64,000 nt of DNA from an uncultured Bacilli bacterium (GCA_934098515.1 CAKOOK010000006.1:1-64000), one strand, 5' to 3'. Counted from the first letter of the stretch, positions 9,769-18,521 are shown. A program made the numbers and translations. Notes: generated by a model from the sequence alone, not told the origin.

Positions 9769-10039
9769 TATTTGCTCCTAACTTTTCTTGTAAAGATGCT
9801 AATAAGTTTTCAATAACTTTCCACTCTTCATCCTTTTCAATTACCCCAAGATTAATATCTTCACCACTTGGATCATATGTATTAGCATATACTTTAATAT
9901 TGCCATTATCATCTAACGTGCCATCCGTAAACACAATATAACTTTTCTTAAATTCATCAGAATCAAAAGTAAATAACACTTCACACTCTAATTCTTTTCC
10001 TTCTTCATTTGTAATTGTAAATTTTCCTTTATTATCCAT
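9743..10039 (-). CDS. DUF1292 (YrzB-like) protein
   Basis: 98 acidic residues with the DUF1292 pattern: FTITNEEGKELECEVLFTF, a YIVFTD strand, and an N-terminal-to-central beta region ending in a short helix. Function is not established for the family. It sits between ruvX and mltG exactly as yrzB does in Bacillus, so it probably belongs to the same cell-wall/RNA housekeeping operon. Confidence 0.85.
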   Translation of the reverse strand: MDNKGKFTITNEEGKELECEVLFTFDSDEFKKSYIVFTDGTLDDNGNIKVYANTYDPSGEDINLGVIEKDEEWKVIENLLASLQEKLGANNEVKEEDN

Positions 10040-10042
10040 ATT

Positions 10043-10450
10043 CTAACCAACTTTCCTTAGATAAGTATCTAGTATTATACATGCTGATAACTCATCAATA
10101 ACATTTTTTCTTTTAGCTCTAGAGTAATTGTTTTCAATAAGAATGCTTTCGGCTTCAACTGTACTTAAGCGTTCATCAACCAAATTAACAGGAAGACTGC
10201 ACTTTTCTTCTAATAGTTTTTTAAAATTTAAACTTCTTTGAGAGGCAAAGCCCATTGAATTATCCATATTCTTAGGTAAACCAAGAACTAAACAAGTAAT
10301 CTTTTCTTTTTCAATTATTTTAATTACTTCATCTCTTGCTTCTTCATATGTCTTAAAACTAATTAATTTATATGGAGTTGTTAAAACCCCACTAGTACTT
10401 ATTGCTAGACCTAATCTTTTAGTTCCAAGGTCCATCCCTAAATATTTCAT
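10043..10450 (-). CDS. ruvX: Putative pre-16S rRNA nuclease / Holliday junction resolvase YqgF
   Basis: 135 residues from the ATG at 10450, which overlaps the ireB stop as ATGA; the frame opens earlier at 10477, but that extension is not needed. It has an RNase H fold with the first catalytic Asp in MDLGTKRLGLA, LGLPKNMD in the middle, and DERLSTVEAE near the C-terminus. The family processes the 5' end of 16S rRNA. It is flanked by ireB and DUF1292, the usual order. Confidence 0.93.
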   Translation of the reverse strand: MKYLGMDLGTKRLGLAISTSGVLTTPYKLISFKTYEEARDEVIKIIEKEKITCLVLGLPKNMDNSMGFASQRSLNFKKLLEEKCSLPVNLVDERLSTVEAESILIENNYSRAKRKNVIDELSACIILDTYLRKVG

Positions 10451-10692
10451 TTTTCTAAGTAGCCTTCTAAGATGCACATTAAAACCTTAGTACGATCAAA
10501 CTTTGTTATTTTGTCTCTTGCTTCTTTATATGAAGATATATAACCAGGATCCCCACTTATAAGATATCCAAGTATTTGATTAATTGGATTATACCCTCTT
10601 TCTTTTAAGGCATCATATACTTCAAAGAGCATATCACTTATCTTAGCATTTTCGATCATTTTTGTATTATAAGTAACAGTTTTATCTAACAA
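10447..10692 (-). CDS. ireB: IreB-family regulatory phosphoprotein
   Basis: About 81 residues with the hallmark GYNPINQILGYLISGDPGYI. IreB is a small dimer phosphorylated by the PASTA kinase IreK in Enterococcus and affects cell-wall stress tolerance; its phospho-threonines lie near the N-terminus, where this protein has DKTVTYNT. A start at the TTG of 10692 puts AGAGGTGG at proper spacing; the GTG at 10701 is the alternative. It is the first gene of the operon reaching greA. Confidence 0.92.
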   Translation of the reverse strand: MLDKTVTYNTKMIENAKISDMLFEVYDALKERGYNPINQILGYLISGDPGYISSYKEARDKITKFDRTKVLMCILEGYLEK

Positions 10693-10715
10693 TTTTACCA
10701 CCTCTAGACGTAATC

Positions 10716-10745
10716 ATTTTAACATATAAACGGTTACATAAGCAA
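10716..10745 (-). promoter_or_regulatory. Promoter of the ireB-greA operon
   Basis: Minus-strand TTGCTT, 18-bp spacer, TAAAAT. It lies just upstream of ireB and within the short gap after the GDPD gene. Confidence 0.5.
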
Positions 10746-10747
10746 GG

Positions 10748-11344
10748 CTAATAGATGTATTTTATCTTATCAAGGTATTCTTTTTTTAATGTAGGAATAC
10801 GTTTATTTATTCCATATAAGACTACCTCAATATTTTGCTTTGTATAAAATTCGTATATTTTATCAGTTATAAGGTCAGATAAAATCATAATGAAATCCAA
10901 GTTTTTATAATCAATATTAGTGTTAAAAACATAATTTAAAACACCTCTTTTATAATTCCCTTTCGGTAAGTCTTTAATATAATTATAATTAAATGATGTT
11001 ATATAGTAAGTATTCTTGTTATTTAAATATTTAGTTACATCTATTTTATCTTTTAGTTCTAAGAAAATTATTTGATTTTGGTATTTATTTGTTATGTCAT
11101 CTAGAGTAGTTATATCTTTGAATTTTTTCTTTAACTTATTATATTCCATATTTTTTACAAGCCCAAAAGAATCAGAGACTCTTGAAATAATTGGATCGTG
11201 CATAAGAACAATTTTACCATCCTTAGTTTGCCTTAAATCAGTTTCAAAACCATCAAACCCATTTTGAAGTGCTTTATCAAATGCTTTAATAGTATTTTCC
11301 TTTATTTTCTTATTATCATAAAGTCCGCGGTGTGCAATAAGCAT
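10748..11344 (-). CDS. Glycerophosphodiester phosphodiesterase
   Basis: About 198 residues from the ATG at 11344. The GDPD signatures are present: HRG near the N-terminus, the ENT segment, metal-binding GFETDLR and LMHD. It hydrolyses glycerophosphodiesters to glycerol-3-phosphate; no signal peptide is visible, so it is cytoplasmic. The start codon directly abuts the T tract of the upstream terminator, and its GGTGAT ribosome-binding sequence lies inside that terminator's 3' arm. No separate promoter is seen. Confidence 0.88.
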   Translation of the reverse strand: MLIAHRGLYDNKKIKENTIKAFDKALQNGFDGFETDLRQTKDGKIVLMHDPIISRVSDSFGLVKNMEYNKLKKKFKDITTLDDITNKYQNQIIFLELKDKIDVTKYLNNKNTYYITSFNYNYIKDLPKGNYKRGVLNYVFNTNIDYKNLDFIMILSDLITDKIYEFYTKQNIEVVLYGINKRIPTLKKEYLDKIKYIY

Positions 11345-11378
11345 AAAAAAATCACCCAATAAATTTTATTAAGTGATT
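11345..11378 (-). terminator. Intrinsic terminator overlapping the GDPD ribosome-binding site
   Basis: Minus-strand 12-bp stem, AATCACTTAATA with TATTGGGTGATT (two G-U pairs), 5-nt loop, then seven T. GGTGAT in the 3' arm matches the anti-Shine-Dalgarno sequence, and the ATG follows the T tract immediately. Folding would both stop transcription and mask initiation. Confidence 0.75.
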
Positions 11379-11385
11379 TTGTTTA

Positions 11386-12813
11386 TTATTCGTCTTTCAT
11401 ATCATCAGTTAACTCTAATCTTTTAGTTACCATTAAGTCTCTTAACGCATCATCTATTGATGGAGCATCGTCTACTTCCTCATTATTTTCAATAATATTT
11501 AATTCATCTTCTAATTCATTATCATTGATTTCCGAACCATCTAGTTTTTCATCAGTATCTTGTTTTAAGATTGGTAAATCATCAGCTAGTTCTAAAGTTC
11601 CACCATTATTATCATTTTTATTATTTTTATCTTTTGGTTTTCTAAAAATAAAGTATGCAGACGCTCCAATAATAGCAGCACCAATAACTGAAATAATTAC
11701 AATAAGTAAAACATTACTATTACTTTTTTTCTTAATATCAGGCGCTAAAATGGCTTTAGTTGTTGTTGAAGAAGATGCTTCAAAATCTTTTCTTGTAACA
11801 GTAATATTATAAATTTTAATTTCTTTAGTTTCACTTGATGTAACAGTAATAGTAATAACATTTTCCCCTATTTTTAGGTTCTCATTACCCTTAATTTCAA
11901 CTTTAGCATTTTCATCTTCTGGGGTTGCAACGATATTTAATGTTTCATGTTCATAATCAGTTGTTGCAGTATAATCTAACGTATTTTTATCAAACTTCTC
12001 ATTAATAGCAAAGCCTTCAATTGCAAGACTTTTTAAGTATGGTGAGCCATCTGTTGTAGGTCCTCTATAAACTAAGAACTTATATTCAGTATTATTTTTT
12101 CCATCTTCACTAGTATTTTTTACTACTACTTCATTCTTACCAACAACTAGATACACTGAATTACCATCTACTGTACAACCATTCGTCGCACAAGTAACTT
12201 CTGTATTACAACCTTCTTCTTCACAAGCAAATCTTTGAAATGTTAATTTACGAATTTTATCATTTTCATTTTTAATCTTGTATTCAAATACATTACTCTT
12301 AAATGCCGGTGTCATATCAACTACATCACCATATTTAAAGGTTATTGCTGATAACTTACTACTAGTATTTTTTGCTCTTGTCGTAGTAGTTGTTGTATAT
12401 TTTAAAACAAAATCCCTTGTAACATCTGTTCCAGCTTTATCATCAAATTTAACTTCCTTAATAGATAAAGACGTATTAGCTTGCTCAGGTCTTATATTCT
12501 TAACATTAATAGTTGATATAACTCCATCTTTAATTGCTGATAAAGAAGTTATCGTAATCTTCTTCCCCTCTGGCTTACGAACTAATCCATAAACATTATC
12601 AGTCAAAGATACATTTATAAAGTTAGTATCATAACTTAGAACAAACTCAATCTTCTTTACTTCGTCACCTTCACTATTTAATTTAATATCTACTGTACCA
12701 GTCCCATTATAACCGACACTGCGATCACCATCAAATTCTAATTTTGCCGCATTAACATTTAACATGCCAAAAGCCCCTACCAAGAACCCAATAATATATT
12801 TTTTTATTTTCAT
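11386..12813 (-). CDS. Surface protein, cohesin-like and cadherin-like beta-sandwich domains, C-terminal membrane anchor
   Basis: 475 residues. Order: signal peptide (1-22, ending NVNA), a beta-sandwich of cohesin type (about 24-140), and a T-rich linker with TTTTTT. Two further beta domains follow, the second of cadherin-like type (SLAIEGFAINEKFDKNTLDY). A membrane segment lies near 370-392, then a strongly acidic cytoplasmic tail of about 80 residues. It is probably displayed on the outside. The family function is unknown. The acidic tail is unusual for a simple anchor and may contact a cytoplasmic partner. Confidence 0.75.
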   Translation of the reverse strand: MKIKKYIIGFLVGAFGMLNVNAAKLEFDGDRSVGYNGTGTVDIKLNSEGDEVKKIEFVLSYDTNFINVSLTDNVYGLVRKPEGKKITITSLSAIKDGVISTINVKNIRPEQANTSLSIKEVKFDDKAGTDVTRDFVLKYTTTTTTRAKNTSSKLSAITFKYGDVVDMTPAFKSNVFEYKIKNENDKIRKLTFQRFACEEEGCNTEVTCATNGCTVDGNSVYLVVGKNEVVVKNTSEDGKNNTEYKFLVYRGPTTDGSPYLKSLAIEGFAINEKFDKNTLDYTATTDYEHETLNIVATPEDENAKVEIKGNENLKIGENVITITVTSSETKEIKIYNITVTRKDFEASSSTTTKAILAPDIKKKSNSNVLLIVIISVIGAAIIGASAYFIFRKPKDKNNKNDNNGGTLELADDLPILKQDTDEKLDGSEINDNELEDELNIIENNEEVDDAPSIDDALRDLMVTKRLELTDDMKDE

Positions 12814-12891
12814 TATTTAACCTCTTTACTATTATATAATTTGATTTTATCATAATAAGCACTTACAATGCAAGGCCTATTAAATTATATT

Positions 12892-13971
12892 CTAAACAAG
12901 TTTTAATAGAATTTCATTCATAACATAAATCTTATCAGGATTAATAAAAAGATATCCATCTTTATAGATTAGTTCCTTACTTTTAAGAAGCGGTTTTACC
13001 GGAAAAACATCTTGAATATTTACACCATATTTGTCAAAAAAACTTTGTAAATTGATTCCTTTAAGCATTCTAAGACCCAATATAACTTCATATTCCATAA
13101 CTTCTTCATTAGATAATAAGCTTTCTTCTTTATGATATTTTCCTTCTATATAATCATCTAGATTATGAGTATTTTCATATCTAAAACCATTAATATATCC
13201 TGATGCACCCAAACCAAAACCATAATATTCTTCATTTAACCAGTATGCCATATTGTGTTTAGATTCAAAACCTTCTTTAGCAAAATTAGACACTTCATAA
13301 TGCGTATAATTCTTCTTTAATTTACTACAAATATAATCATACATTTTAGCATCTAATTCTTCATCAATATAGCTGGTATTATTTAACTTTAACTTAGTAT
13401 CTTCTTCAATAATAAGTGAATATGTGCTGATGTGTTCTGGATTTAGTTTTAAAAGCTTTTTAACATCTTTTTTTAAAGTATCTAGTGATTCATTTGGAAG
13501 TGCATAGATAAGATCTAGATTAATATTATTAATACCTTTTGTTCTTATCATGTTTAGTTTTTCTTCAAGATCTTTGTAGTCCATTTTTCTTTCCATGAAT
13601 TCTAGGTTTTCTTTATTGAAAGATTCTACTCCAATGCTTAAGCGGTTTACGCCATTTTTGATTAGATATGTGATAAGTTCTTCAGTGATGTCTTCGGGAT
13701 TACATTCAAAAGTAAATTCACAATCAGTACTTTTTTTAAAAATATTTACGATATTAAATAATTTATCTAATTCTTCATTTGTAAGGCATGATGGAGTTCC
13801 TCCACCAATATATATTGTGCTTATTAGTTCATCCATATAACTGTCTTCTACTTCTTTTCTTAATGCTTCAAAATAATTTTCAGTAAACTTTGGTAAGTGA
13901 TACATTTTACAGAAGTCACAGTATGAGCAGATGTTCTTACAAAAAGGAATATGTATATATACGTGTTTCAT
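12892..13971 (-). CDS. hemW: HemW-type radical SAM protein
   Basis: 359 residues beginning HIPFC with the radical SAM cysteines C11, C15 and C18, followed by the SAM-binding IYIGGGTPS. The extra cysteine in YCDFC and the overall length match HemW, once annotated as oxygen-independent coproporphyrinogen oxidase. It binds and delivers heme in organisms that respire; true HemN activity is unlikely. In Bacillota hemW usually stands near hrcA/lepA; here it lies alone between a surface-protein gene and sepF-divIVA. Confidence 0.9.
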   Translation of the reverse strand: MKHVYIHIPFCKNICSYCDFCKMYHLPKFTENYFEALRKEVEDSYMDELISTIYIGGGTPSCLTNEELDKLFNIVNIFKKSTDCEFTFECNPEDITEELITYLIKNGVNRLSIGVESFNKENLEFMERKMDYKDLEEKLNMIRTKGINNINLDLIYALPNESLDTLKKDVKKLLKLNPEHISTYSLIIEEDTKLKLNNTSYIDEELDAKMYDYICSKLKKNYTHYEVSNFAKEGFESKHNMAYWLNEEYYGFGLGASGYINGFRYENTHNLDDYIEGKYHKEESLLSNEEVMEYEVILGLRMLKGINLQSFFDKYGVNIQDVFPVKPLLKSKELIYKDGYLFINPDKIYVMNEILLKLV

Positions 13972-14017
13972 TTTACCACCATAACAAGTATATCAGCGTT
14001 ATCTTCCTTTGTAAACG

Positions 14018-14040
14018 AAAAAAAGCACCAAAAGGTACTT
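14018..14040 (-). terminator. Intrinsic terminator of sepF-divIVA
   Basis: Minus-strand stem AAGTACC / GGTGCTT with a TTTT loop and a seven-T tract, just after the divIVA stop. Confidence 0.8.
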
Positions 14041-14467
14041 AAAATTCTATGTGATCAATGTCATCAACTAAATCTAATTGATTTTCTAAAATAGTTTTTA
14101 ATCTTCTTTTAAAGGTGATAATATTACGGCGAAGCTGTTCAGTTTCCCTTTGTGTCTTTTCAGCCTCTAGTAAAGCATTATTGACAATTCTTGAAGCGTT
14201 TTTCTTAGCATCATCAATTAATCTACTAGACTCATCCCTAGCCATTCTTTTAATTTGATTTGATGCATCTTCAGCAACCAAGATTGCTTTATTAAAGGTT
14301 GCTTCCATATTTTTGTATTGTACTAAGTCATGTTTTAAAGCTTCAATCTCAAGATCTTTTTGTTTTAACTGATTAAGCATGTTATCAACTTTTACAATAC
14401 AATCATCAACAAATTTATTAACTTCTTCTTTATTATAGCCACGCAAGGACGTGCTAAATTTTTCCAT
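14039..14467 (-). CDS. DivIVA-domain cell division/polarity protein
   Basis: 142 residues. The N-terminal DivIVA membrane-targeting motif (LRGYNKEEVNKFVDD) is followed by an almost continuous coiled coil. The family binds negatively curved membrane at septa and poles. It follows sepF by 21 bp, the usual neighbour. It is shorter than B. subtilis DivIVA (164), so a GpsB-like or reduced DivIVA cannot be excluded. Confidence 0.88.
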   Translation of the reverse strand: MEKFSTSLRGYNKEEVNKFVDDCIVKVDNMLNQLKQKDLEIEALKHDLVQYKNMEATFNKAILVAEDASNQIKRMARDESSRLIDDAKKNASRIVNNALLEAEKTQRETEQLRRNIITFKRRLKTILENQLDLVDDIDHIEF

Positions 14468-14488
14468 AATATCACCTTCTATGGTTTA

Positions 14489-14893
14489 CTAAAACTCTAT
14501 TTCATCCATTTTCTTTTCTGGCTTATCTGTGCCTTCAGTCATTTTACCTTGAACTGTTACGTTTTTAGGCGTACATAGATAAATACCATTACCAAGTTTT
14601 TGAAGATCACCACCAATAGCATAAATGCAACCTGTTAAAAAGTCAATGATACGCTTTGCTTGATCTGATGTTACTCTTTTAAGGTTTACTACTACACTAT
14701 TACGCTTCTTTAGATGATCAGCAATTGTTTGACTTTCTGAATAAGCACGAGGCTCAACTAAAATCATTTTATTACCGTTATCATCATCATCTTTTATATC
14801 TTTACCACTAACCATATAAAATTCTTCTTCTACATTAGATGATAAATTATCTTCTTCATCTCCAAATATTGCTTTTTTTAAATTAAATGCCAT
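14489..14893 (-). CDS. sepF: Cell division protein SepF
   Basis: About 134 residues from the ATG giving MAFNLKKAIF, an amphipathic membrane-binding helix as in SepF. A variable acidic linker follows, then the conserved core VVVNLKRVTSDQAKRIIDFL and GGDLQKLGNGIYLCTP. SepF bundles FtsZ filaments and anchors them to the membrane. It is co-transcribed with divIVA. Confidence 0.95.
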   Translation of the reverse strand: MAFNLKKAIFGDEEDNLSSNVEEEFYMVSGKDIKDDDDNGNKMILVEPRAYSESQTIADHLKKRNSVVVNLKRVTSDQAKRIIDFLTGCIYAIGGDLQKLGNGIYLCTPKNVTVQGKMTEGTDKPEKKMDEIEF

Positions 14894-14956
14894 AAGCATT
14901 CCTCCTTATGTTATTCTAAATCTATTCTAACATATTTTTTTTATATTTTAAAGAAG

Positions 14957-14977
14957 AAAAAAGCACGAATTGTACTT
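14957..14977 (-). terminator. Intrinsic terminator after the BRO gene
   Basis: Minus-strand stem AAGTAC / GTGCTT around AATTC, then six T. It closes the XRE-DinD-BRO transcript. Confidence 0.7.
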
Positions 14978-14979
14978 AT

Positions 14980-15831
14980 TTAGTTTTTTATTTGTTTAGA
15001 TTCATCTGTATACTTATAATTTAAAGCATTTTGATTAGTTACTATAGGGGCACCTAATTTAGATTCTAAGTCTTTCCTAGTGTTATTAGCAACTTCACCA
15101 CCATCTTTAGCAACTTTTCTATTCTGACTTAGTCCTTGTGGTTTATGTTTTTTAGCAAGTTCTCTTGTAGCAGTTTCACCAATATCTGCAAGTAAAATCT
15201 CTAAATCGGACATATTATCTCTTAAATTTTCTTTTCTAAGACCCTTGTATTTTTTATATTCACCAGCGGTTTTACCAGATCATGCTTTGTAGATATCATT
15301 TGTTAAAATTGCAAATTCTGTTTCTGTAGAAACACCATTTTCTTTCCATACATCAGTAAGCTTTTTTCTGTCCTGTAAAGCCTTAATTCTTTTAATAATC
15401 CAATCTTCATCATACCCTTTAGCACGGTATAAATCTATTGAACGCTGAATTGCAATAGAAGGATCAAATGTTTCATCAATTCTTTCACTACCTAAACGTG
15501 CTAACCACTGTTTTATTGGTTCTGCATTCTTGCTAGGTATTAATTCAATTATTCTAAACATGCCTTCAATATCAACGGCGTCAGTCAAACGATATTTGCC
15601 ATCTTGAGCCTTCAATTTCAACTGGTGACAATTTGTCACCGACTCATTTCCTTCTCCTTTTAATCGTTGCTTTAATTTATTCCAATATTTACGTCCGTCA
15701 CTACTTTCTGTAATAACACTAACTATATCAACAACACTGATATAGTATTTTTCTTCTTCAGCATCCCATACTGTCCTTATTGTTTCATTATTAAATATTT
15801 TATTTATTAAATGCATTTTATCTTGTTTCAT
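14980..15831 (-). pseudogene. BRO-family (phage antirepressor-like) protein gene interrupted by an in-frame TGA
   Basis: Two frames, 15280-15831 and 14980-15213, are the two halves of one BRO-N antirepressor-type protein of about 283 residues. The N half has YYISVVDIVSVITES, LTDAVD and WLARLGSERIDETFDP. The C half begins after TGA at 15280-15282 and continues SGKTAGEYKKYKGLRKENLRDNMS in the same frame. In relatives the interrupted position is normally Trp (AWSG), so TGG has become TGA. No frameshift is needed. It may be a true nonsense mutation, readthrough, a natural short form, or a sequencing error. The start is chosen at 15831 behind GGAG. Confidence 0.8.
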
Positions 15832-15867
15832 TTTCACCATCTCCATTTTTTCAATTAATTTAATAAT

Positions 15868-16701
15868 CTATTTGCAGATAATTTTATTATTAACATTCTT
15901 TTCTTTTTCTAGTTGTTTTAAAGATTTCTTTGGTGTTGCTAAATCTTCTGGCATAGTTCCGCCATTTTTTTTGATTGCTTCTCTTACATTCTTCCCGACA
16001 ATATAATGAGCATCATTTGCATTACTTTCACCAGTTATATTTTCTCTTTTTAGTTTTGCTTCTGCTTGAGTAATGCGGAAAAGATTAGCCGCTAGTTCTT
16101 CACTACCAATATTATCTAAGATATCTTCTCTATATCCCAGTTTCTTTCTTTTAGCAATATCACCCGCTGTTTCACCATTGTATAATCCTTTATAACCAGC
16201 ATTGTGAAATTTATCAAAATTTTTAACTCCTGCATTTTTAGCAGCAATATTTAAGGAGTAATTACCCTTTCTTGTTAGGCTTCTTTGATAAAATCTTTTC
16301 TCATCTTCAGTAAGTGAGCTATATTCTTTTTCAGTTAATTGTTGTTTTCTTGTTTGCACTGCAAAATATGTTTGTCCTAAAGCAACAACTTGTTTTTTAG
16401 GGTCAGAATTCTGTACTATCAAATAACAAGCATATCTTGAAAGTTCATAATCAACCTGTTTTCTTTTAGCGCCAGAACCTATTTCCACCATTTTTCCCAG
16501 TTGGGAAAAATGGTCTAATACATCATAGTCGCTCTTCTCACAAGCAATCTTAGCGTTTTCAATTACCTTGCAAAACTTATCCCAGCGCTTATAGTCAAGA
16601 GCCACTTGCAATTCTCGTGCATACCAATATTCATTGCCATGTTCATCAACATGTTTTATATTTTCAAAAACATTTTCATTATAATTACTTATCTCGTTCA
16701 T
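15868..16701 (-). CDS. DinD-like (DNA damage-inducible protein D, BRO-N) protein
   Basis: 277 residues. An N-terminal BRO-type domain (YWYARELQVALDYKRWDKF) precedes the C-terminal DinD region with GYKGLYNGETAGDIAKRKKL and LAANLFRITQAEAKLKREN. E. coli DinD is SOS-induced and inhibits RecA strand exchange. Translation starts at 16701 behind GGGAGGT, which lies in the last codons of the XRE gene, so the two are coupled. The cassette resembles phage or plasmid accessory DNA set between core genes. Confidence 0.85.
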   Translation of the reverse strand: MNEISNYNENVFENIKHVDEHGNEYWYARELQVALDYKRWDKFCKVIENAKIACEKSDYDVLDHFSQLGKMVEIGSGAKRKQVDYELSRYACYLIVQNSDPKKQVVALGQTYFAVQTRKQQLTEKEYSSLTEDEKRFYQRSLTRKGNYSLNIAAKNAGVKNFDKFHNAGYKGLYNGETAGDIAKRKKLGYREDILDNIGSEELAANLFRITQAEAKLKRENITGESNANDAHYIVGKNVREAIKKNGGTMPEDLATPKKSLKQLEKEKNVNNKIICK

Positions 16702-16702
16702 T

Positions 16703-17044
16703 TTACCTCCCATTCATTTCTTCTTTTGTATCTAAATAAATCTTTAAAATAGAGATGAATAAATCTTCTTTTTGCATATTTGTGAGTTCCTTGCTTTCAA
16801 ACAATATTCTTGCTTTTTCGATTAAATCTAAACACTCATCTGTATTTTCAGATAACATAAAGTAAGTGATATCAACTTTAAAATACTCGCAAAGTTTTTC
16901 TAATTGCTTTAAAGTTACATTTCTTCTTCCTGCTTCTAAATTAGAAATTTGTGCTCTACTTAAATTTAGCACTGCTGCAATATCATCTTGTTTAAGCCTT
17001 TTTCTTGTTCTTAATATTTTTATTTTTTCACCAAAATTATTCAT
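16703..17044 (-). CDS. XRE-family transcriptional regulator
   Basis: 113 residues with an N-terminal helix-turn-helix (KRLKQDDIAAVLNLSRAQISNLEAGRR) of the Cro/C1 type and a short helical C-terminal region likely for dimerisation. It heads a three-gene operon with dinD- and BRO-like genes and has its own promoter. Two tandem 11-bp repeats just upstream are a candidate operator. Autoregulation is inferred from this arrangement. Confidence 0.88.
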   Translation of the reverse strand: MNNFGEKIKILRTRKRLKQDDIAAVLNLSRAQISNLEAGRRNVTLKQLEKLCEYFKVDITYFMLSENTDECLDLIEKARILFESKELTNMQKEDLFISILKIYLDTKEEMNGR

Positions 17045-17063
17045 ATTTCAACCCTCCAAGGGG

Positions 17064-17092
17064 ATTATAACTTATGCATTTCATCTTGTAAA
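17064..17092 (-). promoter_or_regulatory. Promoter of the XRE-dinD-BRO cassette
   Basis: Minus-strand TTTACA, 17-bp spacer, TATAAT, followed by GGAGGG before the XRE start. It gives the cassette transcription independent of glyS. Confidence 0.75.
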
Positions 17093-17104
17093 CTAGGTAA
17101 CCCT

Positions 17105-17126
17105 AATGTTTCAAAAATGTTTCAAA
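17105..17126. repeat. Tandem 11-bp direct repeat, candidate XRE operator
   Basis: AATGTTTCAAA occurs twice with no gap, a period of 11 bp (one helical turn). It lies directly upstream of the XRE promoter -35 box and downstream of the glyS terminator. Confidence 0.5.
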
Positions 17127-17149
17127 AAAAAGCACATCTCAGTGTGCTT
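17124..17149 (-). terminator. Intrinsic terminator of glyS
   Basis: Minus-strand stem AAGCACA / TGTGCTT with a 6-nt loop and eight T; it overlaps the glyS stop codon. Confidence 0.85.
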
Positions 17150-18521
17150 AGAATCTAATCTTATTATTAATATAATTTTTTACTTCATCAAGTTTTAGTG
17201 TAATTTGTTCCATTGTATCTCTATCTCTTAAAGTAACTGTACCATTATTAATTGTTTCGTCATCGATGGTTATGCAGTATGGAGTACCAATAGCATCACT
17301 TCTACGATATCTCTTACCTATAGAGCCCGCTTCATCTAATTGACAAGTAAATTCACTACTTAACTCTGCATAGATTTCTCTTGCTTTTTCACTATGTAAT
17401 TTTTTAATTAGTGGTAAGATTGTTAATTTAACTGGTGCTAAATATGGATGAATTTTTAGTACTTCTCTTTCATCATCCGCTACTTTTTCTTTAATATATG
17501 CATTACATAAAATTGCAAGTAACAGTCTATCTAAACCAACACTAGGCTCAATTACATATGGTAAATATTTTTCATTTGTTTCTGGGTCAACTGTTCTTAG
17601 GTCTTCTTTGCTGTGCTCCATATGAACACTTAAATCATAATCTGTACGATCAGCAATTCCCCAAAGCTCTCCCCATCCAAATGGGAATAAGAATTCAATA
17701 TCAGTTGTTGCCTTACTATAGAATGATAATTCTTCTTTAGCATGATCTCTATATCTTAAGTTTTCTTCTTTAATTCCTAGATTTTCTAAAAACATTAAAC
17801 AGTAATCTTTCCAGTATTTAAACCATTCTAAATCTGTGTTTGGCTTGCAGAAAAATTCAAGTTCCATCTGTTCAAATTCTCTAGTTCTAAAAATGAAGTT
17901 CCCTGGAGTAATTTCATTTCTAAATGCTTTACCAGTTTGAGCAATACCAAAAGGTACTTTTAATCTCATTGCTCTTTCAACATTTTTAAAGTTAACAAAG
18001 ATTCCTTGAGCTGTTTCTCCTCTTAAATATACAACGTTTTTAGTATCCTCTGTTACTCCCATGGAAGTTTCAAATAAAAGATTAAACTTACGAATTGGCG
18101 TAAATTCAGTACTTCCACATGTAGGACATTTAATACCGTGTTCCTTAATGTAGCTTTCTAACTTTTCATTAGCCCAACCATCACCAGTTTCTTCTCCTTT
18201 AGTAAAGTCTTCGATTAATTTATCTGCTCTATAACGTGCTTTACATCTCTTACAATCAATAAGTGGATCAGCAAATGAAGCAACATGACCTGAAGCTACC
18301 CAAACATTAGGGTTCATTAAAATAGCAGCATCTAATCCATGATTATAAGGATTTTCTTGAATAAACTTCTTTTTCCAAGCACTTCTAATATTTTCTTTTA
18401 GTAGTGTTCCTAAAGGACCATAATCCCAAGAGTTTGCTAAACCACCATATATTTCACTACCTTGAAATACAAATCCATAATTTTTAGCATAATTAACAAT
18501 TTCATCCATATTATTTTTCAT
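17148..18521 (-). CDS. glyS: Glycyl-tRNA synthetase, homodimeric type
   Basis: 457 residues, the alpha2 class II enzyme (Gram-positive/eukaryotic form), not the alpha-beta GlyQS. Visible: N-terminal [19 protein letters not shown], a zinc-type CxxC insertion (CKRC near 80 and CPTC near 135), motif 2 ([21 protein letters not shown]), and motif 3 GLDRLLLAI. The C-terminal anticodon-binding domain has [16 protein letters not shown]. It charges tRNA-Gly. A T-box-like leader upstream indicates control by uncharged tRNA-Gly. Confidence 0.97.
   Translation of the reverse strand: MKNNMDEIVNYAKNYGFVFQGSEIYGGLANSWDYGPLGTLLKENIRSAWKKKFIQENPYNHGLDAAILMNPNVWVASGHVASFADPLIDCKRCKARYRADKLIEDFTKGEETGDGWANEKLESYIKEHGIKCPTCGSTEFTPIRKFNLLFETSMGVTEDTKNVVYLRGETAQGIFVNFKNVERAMRLKVPFGIAQTGKAFRNEITPGNFIFRTREFEQMELEFFCKPNTDLEWFKYWKDYCLMFLENLGIKEENLRYRDHAKEELSFYSKATTDIEFLFPFGWGELWGIADRTDYDLSVHMEHSKEDLRTVDPETNEKYLPYVIEPSVGLDRLLLAILCNAYIKEKVADDEREVLKIHPYLAPVKLTILPLIKKLHSEKAREIYAELSSEFTCQLDEAGSIGKRYRRSDAIGTPYCITIDDETINNGTVTLRDRDTMEQITLKLDEVKNYINNKIRF

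Noticed and set aside
11525..12592. Plus-strand frames within the surface-protein gene
   Set aside because: Anti-sense shadows with no start signals or recognisable domains.
15280..15282. TGA read as tryptophan (genetic code 4)
   Set aside because: TGG is used for Trp throughout, and TGA is the stop of ireB and of the Y-family polymerase gene, so the code is standard; the BRO TGA is a single event.
14950..17130. Full prophage or integrative element
   Set aside because: No integrase, recombinase or direct-repeat attachment site was seen; only three accessory genes are present.
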